DNA from: Spirochaetota bacterium
GTDB taxonomy: Bacteria; Spirochaetota; UBA4802; JAFGDQ01
Direction: 5' to 3'
NCBI GenBank assembly: GCA_016932015.1
Contig: JAFGDQ010000071.1
Span: 1 to 50,071 of the forward strand
DNA: 50,071 nt
Numbering within the stretch: the first letter of the stretch is position 1; each line of letters starts with the position of its first letter. A program made the translations under genes and the position numbers. Positions 1 through 8,005 of this stretch are shown here, one piece after another. A model generated the notes under the pieces. That model saw nothing but the letters and a program-made list of their open reading frames with translations. It was not told where the DNA came from and ran no database searches.

Positions 1-69
1 CGGATGAAAAAATAAATCTGATTTTGTATTATATTTTATTATAAAACAATAAATATATCAAAGAATAAT

Positions 70-98
70 TTGACTTCAAACTGAAAATATATTATATA
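70..98 (+). promoter_or_regulatory. Candidate sigma-70-type promoter of the first PilZ gene
   Basis: TTGACT at 70-75 and TATATA at 93-98 are separated by 17 bases, about 50 bases ahead of the start codon at 152. The surrounding AT-richness makes chance matches fairly likely, so this rests on spacing and position only. Confidence 0.4.
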
Positions 99-151
99 TA
101 TAATAATTGTAGAAATGGGGTTTCATTACAAGATAAGGATATGAAATAAAG

Positions 152-511
152 ATGAAAGAGAAAAGAATTGAACCAAGAATCTGCACTGCATTTACATGCA
201 AATGCACTCAGCTTCCTGAAAGGAACAATATTTTCTACACTGCAATCAGAGACCTGAGTGAAGGAGGCATTCAAATTCTTTCCGACAAAGAACTCCCCTG
301 CGGAACAAATCTGGCAATAAATATCAATCTTATCAATGAGACGGCAGAAGCACATGCACAGGTTGCATGGAATGACAAAAAACCCAATTCAGATGAATAT
401 TATATAGGATTAAAATTTCTGGAAGTAAAAGAAAACAACAAGTGTAAAATTGATGATTTTATTGATACTATCTTTCTTGATACGATTTATTATTCCTGTA
501 ATTCCAAATAA
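152..511 (+). CDS. PilZ domain protein (probable c-di-GMP effector)
   Basis: A 119-residue protein that is essentially one PilZ domain. The family's two c-di-GMP-binding signatures are visible: an RxxxR motif near the N-terminus (RIEPR, about residues 5-9) and a DxSxxG motif (DLSEGG, about residues 34-39). PilZ domains bind cyclic di-GMP and pass the signal to motility, adhesion or exopolysaccharide machinery; this stand-alone cytoplasmic protein has no output domain, so its partner is unknown. A second PilZ gene lies 12 bases downstream on the opposite strand. No good Shine-Dalgarno sequence sits at the usual distance, but no better start is available. Confidence 0.85.
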   Translation: MKEKRIEPRICTAFTCKCTQLPERNNIFYTAIRDLSEGGIQILSDKELPCGTNLAININLINETAEAHAQVAWNDKKPNSDEYYIGLKFLEVKENNKCKIDDFIDTIFLDTIYYSCNSK

Positions 512-523
512 ATAAAATCAGTT

Positions 524-886
524 TTAAGTTGAAGTTTTAACAGTATCGAAAAATTCTTTCATAATCTTTTCTTCATCCCCTTCATTATAAACAATAATAT
601 TTTTAAGATGAATAAAAGAATCAAGGTCCATTGACTTAAATGCTGCCGCCATTTCAGAATCATCTGACCTTTTAACAATTCCTTCCAGGTTGATAGTTAA
701 ATGTGAAGTGCTTCCCTCCATCAGTATATTGATATTTACTTCTTCCCCGACAGGTATGTTCTCATCAGTTTTCACCAGTATCCCGTTAAGGCTTAAATTT
801 TCAACACTGCATTTTATTTCTTTTTCTTTATATTTTACTAAAGCAGTCACATTAAACAATATTCTTGTATTAGTCCTTTTTTCCAT
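524..886 (-). CDS. PilZ domain protein (probable c-di-GMP effector), convergent with the previous gene
   Basis: A 120-residue single-domain PilZ protein. RTNTR at residues 4-8 is the RxxxR arginine motif, and NLSLNG at about 30-35 is the (D/N)xSxxG motif, so both halves of the expected c-di-GMP site are present. It is only distantly similar to its convergent neighbour at 152-511, so if this is a duplication it is old. The C-terminal 25 residues form an acidic, probably helical tail beyond the usual domain, which may be the partner-contacting part (inference). The intergenic gap is too short for a typical terminator. Confidence 0.85.
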   Translation of the reverse strand: MEKRTNTRILFNVTALVKYKEKEIKCSVENLSLNGILVKTDENIPVGEEVNINILMEGSTSHLTINLEGIVKRSDDSEMAAAFKSMDLDSFIHLKNIIVYNEGDEEKIMKEFFDTVKTST

Positions 887-1106
887 ATCAATTACCCCTG
901 TTAAAAAAATACTTACAATAAAGAAAAGCGTCTCTGTTGATATTTTAAACAGCTGTTATCTCCGGTAAATGAAGCAATCTCTTTATAATATAACGATAAG
1001 AAGATATTAAATAAAAGTCAAAACTTTTTCCCTGGAAAAGTCGTATATAATAGGCGATTTCAGGCCGATAATCATAATGTTGTAATATGCGTTATTAATA
1101 GACGCT

Positions 1107-1134
1107 TTACATTTCAGGAAATAAGACTATTAAG
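1107..1134 (+). promoter_or_regulatory. Possible promoter of the VWA-FHA gene
   Basis: TTTACA at 1107-1112 and TATTAA at 1129-1134 with a 16-base spacer, ending 18 bases before the start codon at 1153. Weak consensus match; nothing else recognisable was seen in the 887-1152 gap. Confidence 0.25.
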
Positions 1135-1152
1135 AAATTGAAATAAATTATT

Positions 1153-2646
1153 ATGAGATATTCACTTCCGGTTTCAATCAGATTATTCATAACATTGATT
1201 ATTCTCCTCTTTTCCTCGTCCAATACACTTTTGGAAGCAGAGCCTTTTCTGAAAATTGACGAAATAAACACAGATAATTTCCCGAAAGTAAAAGTAATTG
1301 TGACAGTTAAGGACCCAGGCAAAAACATCAAAAGGGGCCTTGATGAGGGAAACATTTCCCTGTATGAGGACAATTTCCTTGTAAATTACGTAAGAATAAA
1401 AAATATTAGTGAAACAGATGCCCCGCTTCATATAGTAATTACAATAGATTCCAGTAAAAGTATAAGCGCGGAATTACTGGATAAAATTAAAAAATCCGCT
1501 AATGAATTTCTGGGGCGGTCCGCATCCAGAGATCTGATTTCCCTTTACAGATTCAATGACAAAGTAGTACTTTTAAACAATTTTACAAGCAATCGCATAG
1601 ATTTAGTTAAAAATATTAATAAAATAAACAGACACGGCTCAAATACCCTTCTGTATAATGCTCTTTATGATTCGGTTGACATACTTAGTAAAATCGATTC
1701 AACACAGAAAGCTGTAATCGTATTTACAGACGGGAAAGATGAAGGCAGCAGCATTACTATTGATGATGTGATCCACTCAGCACGTGATGCCCGTATTCCG
1801 GTTTTCTGTATTGCCTGGAATCCGAAGGGCAACGAAAAATCTCTTTCAAGAATATCGAAACTGACAGGGGGAGTATTATACAATTCGAATAAAAAAAATA
1901 TTTCGGATATATATGATATTATTCTGACTGCAATTAAAAACCAGTATGTTGCCGAATATAAATCAATGATAGAGCCTGACGATAAGGCGCATACAATTGA
2001 AGCACGTCTTAAGTACGATAATATAAAAGATAGAGACAGTAAAGAAATAAAGATAAAAAAACAGATTCCATTTATTAATTTCACATATGATAATGAACTG
2101 CTGCTAATGCTGCTTCTTATCTTTTTAATTATTATGCTCATTATTTTTATTGTGACGTTAAAACGTGTAAGCAAAGCAGTAAAGACAAAAGTTAAAGAAT
2201 GCGAACCGGAAGAGTACAGGTATCGAAAAGTTGCAGGCAAACCCTCAGCCAAAGCTGATGAAATTAAAGGTACCGAAGAAGTCTGCGCTGAATCTTCTGA
2301 AACAACAATAATCCAGGAAGAAAAAAGAAAAGAAATATCAGACATGAAAGCATGGCTGGTTGAAAGAGACAGCCCTGACGCAGGCAGAAAAATACCGATA
2401 CTGTACGATGAAATTGTCATCGGCAGAAACAGCGGCAATGATATTATTATAGATGACAGATCAGCAGCCGGAGAACATGCAAAGATAAAATTTATAAAAA
2501 ATTCGTTTTACCTGTTCGATCTGGCTTCAGGTAAAGGAACATTTCTTAACGAGAATAAACTTCTCAGGCCCAAACTTCTTTACGACTGGGATGAAATCAA
2601 AATCGGAAAAAAAGTATATATTTTCAGAATATCAAACGTAGCTTGA
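1153..2646 (+). CDS. Membrane protein with extracytoplasmic VWA domain and cytoplasmic FHA domain
   Basis: A 497-residue protein with a clear plan: N-terminal signal peptide (about 1-29), a von Willebrand factor A domain at about 90-275 with MIDAS residues DSSKS at 99-103 and the later aspartate in FTDGKD, one strongly hydrophobic membrane helix at about 316-337, a charged linker, and a C-terminal FHA domain at about 418-490 (IGRNSGND, then GKGTFLN). The VWA part would face the periplasm and bind a metal-dependent ligand; the FHA part would read a phosphothreonine in the cytoplasm. This suggests a transmembrane link between an envelope ligand and Ser/Thr phosphorylation, but no Ser/Thr kinase is encoded nearby. 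Monocistronic by spacing. Confidence 0.85.
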   Translation: MRYSLPVSIRLFITLIILLFSSSNTLLEAEPFLKIDEINTDNFPKVKVIVTVKDPGKNIKRGLDEGNISLYEDNFLVNYVRIKNISETDAPLHIVITIDSSKSISAELLDKIKKSANEFLGRSASRDLISLYRFNDKVVLLNNFTSNRIDLVKNINKINRHGSNTLLYNALYDSVDILSKIDSTQKAVIVFTDGKDEGSSITIDDVIHSARDARIPVFCIAWNPKGNEKSLSRISKLTGGVLYNSNKKNISDIYDIILTAIKNQYVAEYKSMIEPDDKAHTIEARLKYDNIKDRDSKEIKIKKQIPFINFTYDNELLLMLLLIFLIIMLIIFIVTLKRVSKAVKTKVKECEPEEYRYRKVAGKPSAKADEIKGTEEVCAESSETTIIQEEKRKEISDMKAWLVERDSPDAGRKIPILYDEIVIGRNSGNDIIIDDRSAAGEHAKIKFIKNSFYLFDLASGKGTFLNENKLLRPKLLYDWDEIKIGKKVYIFRISNVA

Positions 2647-2848
2647 GATTATATATTCCCGCAGTTTAAAATCATTATTTTAAATTTCATCAGCTTTAAT
2701 GATCATTTTAGATACAGAGACGATTATTTATACTCACCCTGTTTGCCGTTACGTCCTGTTAAAAAAATATAAAAATTATTCAAATATACTTGAAAAAATA
2801 GACAGAAAAAAAATTATACAATAATTCTAATTCATTCGGAGCGGCATT

Positions 2849-4102
2849 ATGAAATATCTTATTATTGGTTCAGGCGGCAGGGAGCACGCGCTTTACTGGA
2901 GACTGCTGCACGATAAAAGTGCAGATGAAGTTTTTGTAGCACCGGGCAACGGAGGAGTTCCGGACAAATACCGTGTTAATATTAAGCAGGAAGATTTCAA
3001 ATCTATTTCCGGATTCTGTACAGACAAGAACATCGATATTGTAGTTGTAGGCCCGGAAGCTCCGCTTGTAGCCGGCATTGTTGACCATTTAAAAAATGAA
3101 AAAATTCCGGCTTTCGGGCCCGTACAAAAAGCTGCAATGCTTGAAGGAAGCAAACTGTTCGCGAAAACGATAATGAATAAATATAACATACCAACAGCCG
3201 GTTATAATGAATTCAGCAATAAAAATGATCTGATGGATTTTATAAATTCCAGACAGGAATTCCCGATAGTAATCAAACTTGACGGCCTAGCGGCAGGTAA
3301 AGGTGTCGGAATTCCGGAATCAAAAAAAGAAGCACTGGATTTTATCAAGGATAATGTAACAGAAAACGCAAAAGTTTTTGTTGAAGACTTTCTGGAAGGT
3401 GAAGAAGCTTCAGTTCTGGGAATATCAGATGGAGAGACTGTTGTGCCTTTAACTGCAGCGCAGGATCACAAAAGAATTTTTGACGGCGACAAAGGCCCTA
3501 ACACCGGAGGAATGGGAGCCTACGCCCCGGCTCCCGTTATGAACAGCGAAAGCATGAAACGCGTACAGGCGGAAATACTTACCCCCACAATCAGAGCCAT
3601 GCGCGAAGAGGGAATAATTTTTAAAGGCGTTTTATACGCAGGACTCATGCTGAAGGGAGATCAGATCAAGGTTCTTGAATTTAACGCAAGGTTCGGAGAC
3701 CCCGAGGTTCAGGTAATACTCCCTCTGCTTAATGGAAGACTCGGAGACATTATTGAAAAATCAATAAACGGAAATTTAAATGCAGGTGATATAACTTTTT
3801 CAGGGAAGTCTGCCATTACAGTTGTTATGTCGTCAGGAGGATATCCCGGTCCATACGAAAAAGGAAAAGAGATAACAGGCCTTGATTCATTGAGCGATGA
3901 AATAATAGCCTTTCACGCAGGAACAGAATTGAAGGGCGGGAAAACATTTACAAACGGAGGCCGTGTACTTAACATTACTGCGATGGGAAACAGCCTGATT
4001 GAAGCTAAAAACAAAGTCTATAATGAAATTGAAAAAATAAAATTTGATGGTGTATTTTACAGAAAGGATATAGGCAATAAAGCGTTAAAATTTTTAGAAT
4101 AA
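2849..4102 (+). CDS. purD: Phosphoribosylamine--glycine ligase (GAR synthetase)
   Basis: A 417-residue cytoplasmic ATP-grasp enzyme catalysing the second step of de novo purine synthesis: 5-phosphoribosylamine + glycine + ATP to glycinamide ribonucleotide. It begins with the family N-terminal motif (IGSGGREHAL), has the ATP-grasp lysine region (VIKLDGLAAGKGV, about 142-154), the DHKR and TGGMGAYAP motifs typical of PurD, and the metal/ATP-site segment EFNARFGDPE at about 288-297. Length matches the family (about 420). The start is supported by a purine-rich site (CGGAGCGG) about 7 bases upstream. Another purine gene, purM, lies 8 kb downstream, so the pathway is dispersed here rather than in one pur operon. 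Confidence 0.96.
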   Translation: MKYLIIGSGGREHALYWRLLHDKSADEVFVAPGNGGVPDKYRVNIKQEDFKSISGFCTDKNIDIVVVGPEAPLVAGIVDHLKNEKIPAFGPVQKAAMLEGSKLFAKTIMNKYNIPTAGYNEFSNKNDLMDFINSRQEFPIVIKLDGLAAGKGVGIPESKKEALDFIKDNVTENAKVFVEDFLEGEEASVLGISDGETVVPLTAAQDHKRIFDGDKGPNTGGMGAYAPAPVMNSESMKRVQAEILTPTIRAMREEGIIFKGVLYAGLMLKGDQIKVLEFNARFGDPEVQVILPLLNGRLGDIIEKSINGNLNAGDITFSGKSAITVVMSSGGYPGPYEKGKEITGLDSLSDEIIAFHAGTELKGGKTFTNGGRVLNITAMGNSLIEAKNKVYNEIEKIKFDGVFYRKDIGNKALKFLE

Positions 4103-4132
4103 TCTTCACCGGATATATATTCAGTAAAGAAC

Positions 4133-6604
4133 TCAGGAGTTCAGAAAAGCCATAAATTCCTGAATTTTTTCAGGATATGAGCCGTCATTATTCATGTATT
4201 TTTTAAACCGCCTTTCATATCCCTCTATTGACTTTGCCTGAATATTTTTATATCTGGTCGCTGTTTCAGAAAAAGCCGGCATTCCTTCAAGTTTTTCGCG
4301 TATTTCCTTCTTAAATGGAATACTGCGGTAAAACATCTCCCTGACTACGCTGTTCAATCTCATAACACCGTCTTTCTCAAACATCAGCCACATAGTATAA
4401 TCATCCGCGAATCTGTCTCTGTTGGTTCTTAAACTTTTAAACCTTTCAGTAATTTTTTCCTTTGTTTCAGCTGAAAGTTTTGAATTCTTTTTGTAAAAAT
4501 TTATATAATCAAAGTAGGCACCGGTCACCCCGCCTTCTACCGGATCAGCCCACAAGCCGCCCTTAATTGTTCTGTTGAGCTCCCATCGGAAACAAGCGAA
4601 TGTATGGGCAAGACTTTTTGTAAGGTCACCGAGACAAAAAGCCGGGATTACTATCCTGCCTCTTGTTCTCCTGTTCTTTCCGTCAAGTTCCTGCCAGAGC
4701 ATAGTCTTTGTACCGAATCCCGGAATTATAATAAAAACAGGAATAACTTCCTCCTGTATCAGTTCTCTCGCATTATCAAGCTTGAGCGTGGTTTCCCTGT
4801 AAAAAACGGAATAATCAATTTCCATAAGCTCCCTTACAGTGGACTCAACCTTCTTTTTGCTCATAAATATTTTACTGGGAAGACTTTTCATAACCATGGA
4901 CGTAAGGATTGGAAAAGCAGTTGATGTTGATCCCGAACATACAGCCACTGTTTGCGCAAGCCTGTGGTCAATTTCATACATCGTCATATCAATCTCTGCT
5001 GAAGACGCCTCTCCTGCTTCATTTGCCTTTCTTCTGCCTTTTCTTTTTTCTTCTTCCCTTTTGTGCATTTCATAAGACAGCCCCATTTCCGTAATGCTGG
5101 GATTCTCCTTGCCTTTATATATCCTGCTCAAAAATTCCTCTTCATACAAAACCGGAATATTACCTGTTTCATCGTTCAGTGAAACAATACTGTTCAGTTC
5201 CTTAATCTGATCGTCTTCAAGCATGGACTCATCAAGATAACCGAATTTCATCATTAAATTTACCGGAACGGGAGTAACTGATTCCTTCTGTTTTCTTATA
5301 AATACCTGTTTAAAAAGGTCCCAGTAACCTTTTGTAATGGCTCGTCTGATCTTTCTGCCGTCCTGTTCTGTGCTGAAAGGATTACTTATATTTTTAAAAT
5401 CATTAAGCAGTTTTGAAAAATTTCTCTGGAACTCCTTATCAATAAGAGCAAATTCAAAAATCTGCTGAAGGGAATTCTTCAAAGGCCCGAGATCGGCAGA
5501 CACAGCTCTTGACAAGGAAGTTCCGGGCATATCTGTCACGTTTTCATCCGCTACTGCGGCACCGCCGCTTTTACCGGATACATAATAACCATGGATTTTT
5601 TTGGGTCCAGGAAACTTATCAATAAGCTTATTTCCGGAAATATCAAGATAATAACTGTGCAGTTTTTTTATCAGGCTTAGAAAATTATTAACAAATTCAG
5701 GTGCAAGCTTTCCTGACGCCTGCCACGCGTCAAATCCGCCGGCATCTGTAAGATAAGAAGACCATCCTGATGAACCGAACAATGTTTCCAGTTCCGAGTC
5801 AATTTCATTATGTATTGCATAAATCCTGTCCAGAACTTTCAGCAGGTTGTCAGATATCATCTCGATCATATTCTGCAGGATCGTTATATCCTCTTTAATT
5901 ACTTTGCCGAACACAGCTTTATCCAGTTTTAAAAATTTCTTAACAAGTGTGCACTGTCTGGGTTCGATCAAAGACTGTATCGGGAGTCCCGGGAAAGCAT
6001 ATTTTTTTCTGAGAAATTTACTGTTGTCTGAAATAAGAAATTTTGCCTCAAAAACATCGTCAAGAGTTCCGCTGTTGGCTTTGAATAAATTATAAAGACT
6101 TTCTGATTTACTGTTCAGCTTGTCGGACAGGCCTGAAGCAGAAAGTGATTTATATATTAATGAAAAATTATCATTTATTTTACACAGTGTGTTATAAAAA
6201 TTAGTATATTTTGTGTCATCAGAGATGGCCAGCTCAAGCCTTTTAAACATGTGTGTCAGGATTATTATTCCCTGTGAAACATTCCCCCTGATTATTTCAG
6301 AAATACCTGTGTTGTTTACCGGGTACTTTGATACATGTGAATCACTGATGATACGCACAGTTTTTGTACTGGGATCATTAAAACCGATGCTTAAACCGGA
6401 GATAAAAGTATCGCCTTTAATAATGCCTATTCTTTTACTTTTTGAAGTTATTATTGCGGGATCAAGGCCGTCAAATTCAGAAGAAGCTGAAAGGATCTCT
6501 ATAGCGCCGCCATGAACATAATACATATACTCCGGCACATGCCCCTGTATAAAAAGAAGCTGACCAGCCTTTACCAGTTCCCTGGCGTTTTCATTCTGAC
6601 TCAT
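4133..6604 (-). CDS. Large protein with N-terminal cyclic-nucleotide-binding-like domain; function unknown
   Basis: An 823-residue soluble protein. Residues about 8-115 look like a cyclic-nucleotide-binding (CAP/CRP-type) beta-roll: the segment around GQLLFIQGHVPEYMYYVHGG resembles the domain start. The phosphate-binding GE...RxA signature is not evident, so nucleotide binding may be lost. The remaining about 700 residues are mostly helical and I do not recognise them; a strongly basic stretch (about 514-528) lies in the middle, and the C-terminal 200 residues are well-ordered in appearance with aromatic and basic residues. No helix-turn-helix of the CRP type was seen, so it is probably not a simple regulator. 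Its start overlaps the HNH gene stop by 4 bases (ATGA), implying translational coupling. Confidence 0.7.
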   Translation of the reverse strand: MSQNENARELVKAGQLLFIQGHVPEYMYYVHGGAIEILSASSEFDGLDPAIITSKSKRIGIIKGDTFISGLSIGFNDPSTKTVRIISDSHVSKYPVNNTGISEIIRGNVSQGIIILTHMFKRLELAISDDTKYTNFYNTLCKINDNFSLIYKSLSASGLSDKLNSKSESLYNLFKANSGTLDDVFEAKFLISDNSKFLRKKYAFPGLPIQSLIEPRQCTLVKKFLKLDKAVFGKVIKEDITILQNMIEMISDNLLKVLDRIYAIHNEIDSELETLFGSSGWSSYLTDAGGFDAWQASGKLAPEFVNNFLSLIKKLHSYYLDISGNKLIDKFPGPKKIHGYYVSGKSGGAAVADENVTDMPGTSLSRAVSADLGPLKNSLQQIFEFALIDKEFQRNFSKLLNDFKNISNPFSTEQDGRKIRRAITKGYWDLFKQVFIRKQKESVTPVPVNLMMKFGYLDESMLEDDQIKELNSIVSLNDETGNIPVLYEEEFLSRIYKGKENPSITEMGLSYEMHKREEEKRKGRRKANEAGEASSAEIDMTMYEIDHRLAQTVAVCSGSTSTAFPILTSMVMKSLPSKIFMSKKKVESTVRELMEIDYSVFYRETTLKLDNARELIQEEVIPVFIIIPGFGTKTMLWQELDGKNRRTRGRIVIPAFCLGDLTKSLAHTFACFRWELNRTIKGGLWADPVEGGVTGAYFDYINFYKKNSKLSAETKEKITERFKSLRTNRDRFADDYTMWLMFEKDGVMRLNSVVREMFYRSIPFKKEIREKLEGMPAFSETATRYKNIQAKSIEGYERRFKKYMNNDGSYPEKIQEFMAFLNS

Positions 6605-6963
6605 TTGCCCCCCGCCATATTATCTTTTTCAATAATGCCGTTTATGTATTCTTCCCACTCGACAGGAAGTAAATATTTTTTCTTATTATTACATTCCTTA
6701 CAAGCAGGAACAAGATTGAACCTCTCCGAAACCCCTCCTCTTGAAAGCGGAATTACATGATCCATAGTTAATTCATCCGGCGGAACTTTTTTGCCGCAAT
6801 AGCTGCATATTCCGGGAGCGCATTTTTTCCTCCACCACGCAGAATCCCGCAGCTTTCTCGCCTTTTCCTTTCCGCGGATTATTTCTCTTTCATCATTAAC
6901 AAGATAGCCTATCGCTTTTTTTCTGGCTTTGTTGTTTTTTTTTCTGTCAAATTTTTTCGTCAT
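6601..6963 (-). CDS. Small HNH endonuclease
   Basis: A 120-residue protein with a complete HNH (beta-beta-alpha metal) nuclease core: zinc-binding CxxC at 53/56, the catalytic DH pair D68-H69 in TMDHVIPLSRGG, the structural N83 and the second CxxC at 88/91 followed by NNKKK. The N-terminal 45 residues are very basic and probably bind nucleic acid. Such small HNH proteins occur both as mobile-element nucleases and as house-keeping enzymes of unknown role. No intron, intein or restriction partner is adjacent. A good ribosome-binding site (AAAGGG) precedes the ATG, and the stop overlaps the start of the 823-residue gene, placing both in one operon. Confidence 0.88.
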   Translation of the reverse strand: MTKKFDRKKNNKARKKAIGYLVNDEREIIRGKEKARKLRDSAWWRKKCAPGICSYCGKKVPPDELTMDHVIPLSRGGVSERFNLVPACKECNNKKKYLLPVEWEEYINGIIEKDNMAGGK

Positions 6964-6986
6964 GCGGCCCTTTATATTTCTTTTAC

Positions 6987-7022
6987 CGGTTATTTTAAAT
7001 TATTTAAATAATCAGATAACCG
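6987..7022. terminator. Inverted repeat between the lipoprotein and HNH genes
   Basis: CGGTTAT (6987-6993) and ATAACCG (7016-7022) form a 7-bp perfect stem around an AT-rich interior that could pair further. It lies just past the stop of the lipoprotein gene on the minus strand. No T-tract follows, so it may be an attenuating or processing hairpin rather than a full terminator. Confidence 0.3.
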
Positions 7023-7038
7023 CAGCCAGTCATAATAA

Positions 7039-7893
7039 TCAATTTTTATAAAGAACTTTAACATCCTTCGGCAGTTTGATATTTGTTATTTTCTTCTGAT
7101 CAACAGGAACATTGATCCGTTTAGAACTGAAATAAATATTTATTTTTACATTTGACTCCGGAGATACTAACCGTATATTCCTGTATGATAAAATTCCTTC
7201 AATGTAAGAAGGATCATTTAAATACACTTCAATCCTCTCTCTGGTCTTTTTATTCAGGCATAATATCTTATCAGGTATTTCATTCGAAAAAGATAAAGTC
7301 TCATAAAAGGAATCATTCTCAAGAATAATCAGACCGTCCTTACCCGGTTGCCTTTCTTCTCCCTGTAATCCTTTTTTTACTGAATAATTATCAATTACAG
7401 GAATTCTATGTGTCAGAATATCATAAATAAAGGAGAAATTAAAATTAAGATCATAATTTAAATAAAATTTTATATTCAGTTTATTAATATTATCGATAAT
7501 TATTCTTTTATCAATAGGATAATAAAATTTAAGAATATCATTATCCTGTATCAGCTCAACAATAGGTGTTTTGAAAACAGCATCATGAAAAATGACCCGC
7601 ATTTTTCTCGGAGTATGGTTGAACTGTACTTTTCCGCTTGTTTTAAAATTCTGTTTGCCTGAATGCCCCTCAATTATAAATCTGGAATCAAATGAATCCG
7701 GATTTTTATTATTAATCTTTTCAATTAATAATAATAAAGCATTTGTTTCTTCCTTATCCGCAGCTGTATAATCTTTTTTAGTACCTTCAAGTGTTTTTGA
7801 GCAGGTACTCAGTCCGGTAAACAGCAATAATATTGTGAATATCTTTAATATTCTTATGTATTTTGCTTTAATATTATAATATTTAAAACTCAT
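7039..7893 (-). CDS. Predicted outer-membrane lipoprotein, LolA/LolB-like fold
   Basis: A 284-residue protein with a long lipoprotein signal ending in a lipobox at LSTC (Cys31 would be lipidated). The mature part reads as alternating beta strands with features of the LolA/LolB-type half-barrel that carries or accepts lipid-linked cargo: a phrase like KVQFNHTPRKMRVIFHD followed by LKFYYPIDKR is typical of this group. A role in lipoprotein or lipid insertion at the outer membrane is inferred from fold resemblance only; overall identity to classical LolB cannot be judged by eye. It follows the TPR lipoprotein gene in the same direction (112-base gap), so both may act together in envelope assembly. 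Confidence 0.6.
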   Translation of the reverse strand: MSFKYYNIKAKYIRILKIFTILLLFTGLSTCSKTLEGTKKDYTAADKEETNALLLLIEKINNKNPDSFDSRFIIEGHSGKQNFKTSGKVQFNHTPRKMRVIFHDAVFKTPIVELIQDNDILKFYYPIDKRIIIDNINKLNIKFYLNYDLNFNFSFIYDILTHRIPVIDNYSVKKGLQGEERQPGKDGLIILENDSFYETLSFSNEIPDKILCLNKKTRERIEVYLNDPSYIEGILSYRNIRLVSPESNVKINIYFSSKRINVPVDQKKITNIKLPKDVKVLYKN

Positions 7894-8005
7894 AGGCTTA
7901 ATTAATTCTGAATTTGTTATTTCTAAATCAAGATGTTATACAAAGAAAGCAGGAAAGGCTGTTATTTTAAAGGTATTATTATCAACGGTTAAAATTTTAT
8001 CCAGT

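Noticed and set aside
1..151. Possible end of an upstream gene at the window edge (CGG ATG AAA AAA TAA)
   Set aside because: Only four codons before a stop; too short to support a coding call. The remainder up to the PilZ gene is AT-rich promoter DNA.
4129..4142. GAACTC-AG-GAGTTC as terminator between purD and the convergent gene
   Set aside because: Short stem with a 2-base loop, partly inside the end of the 4133-6604 gene and without a T-tract.
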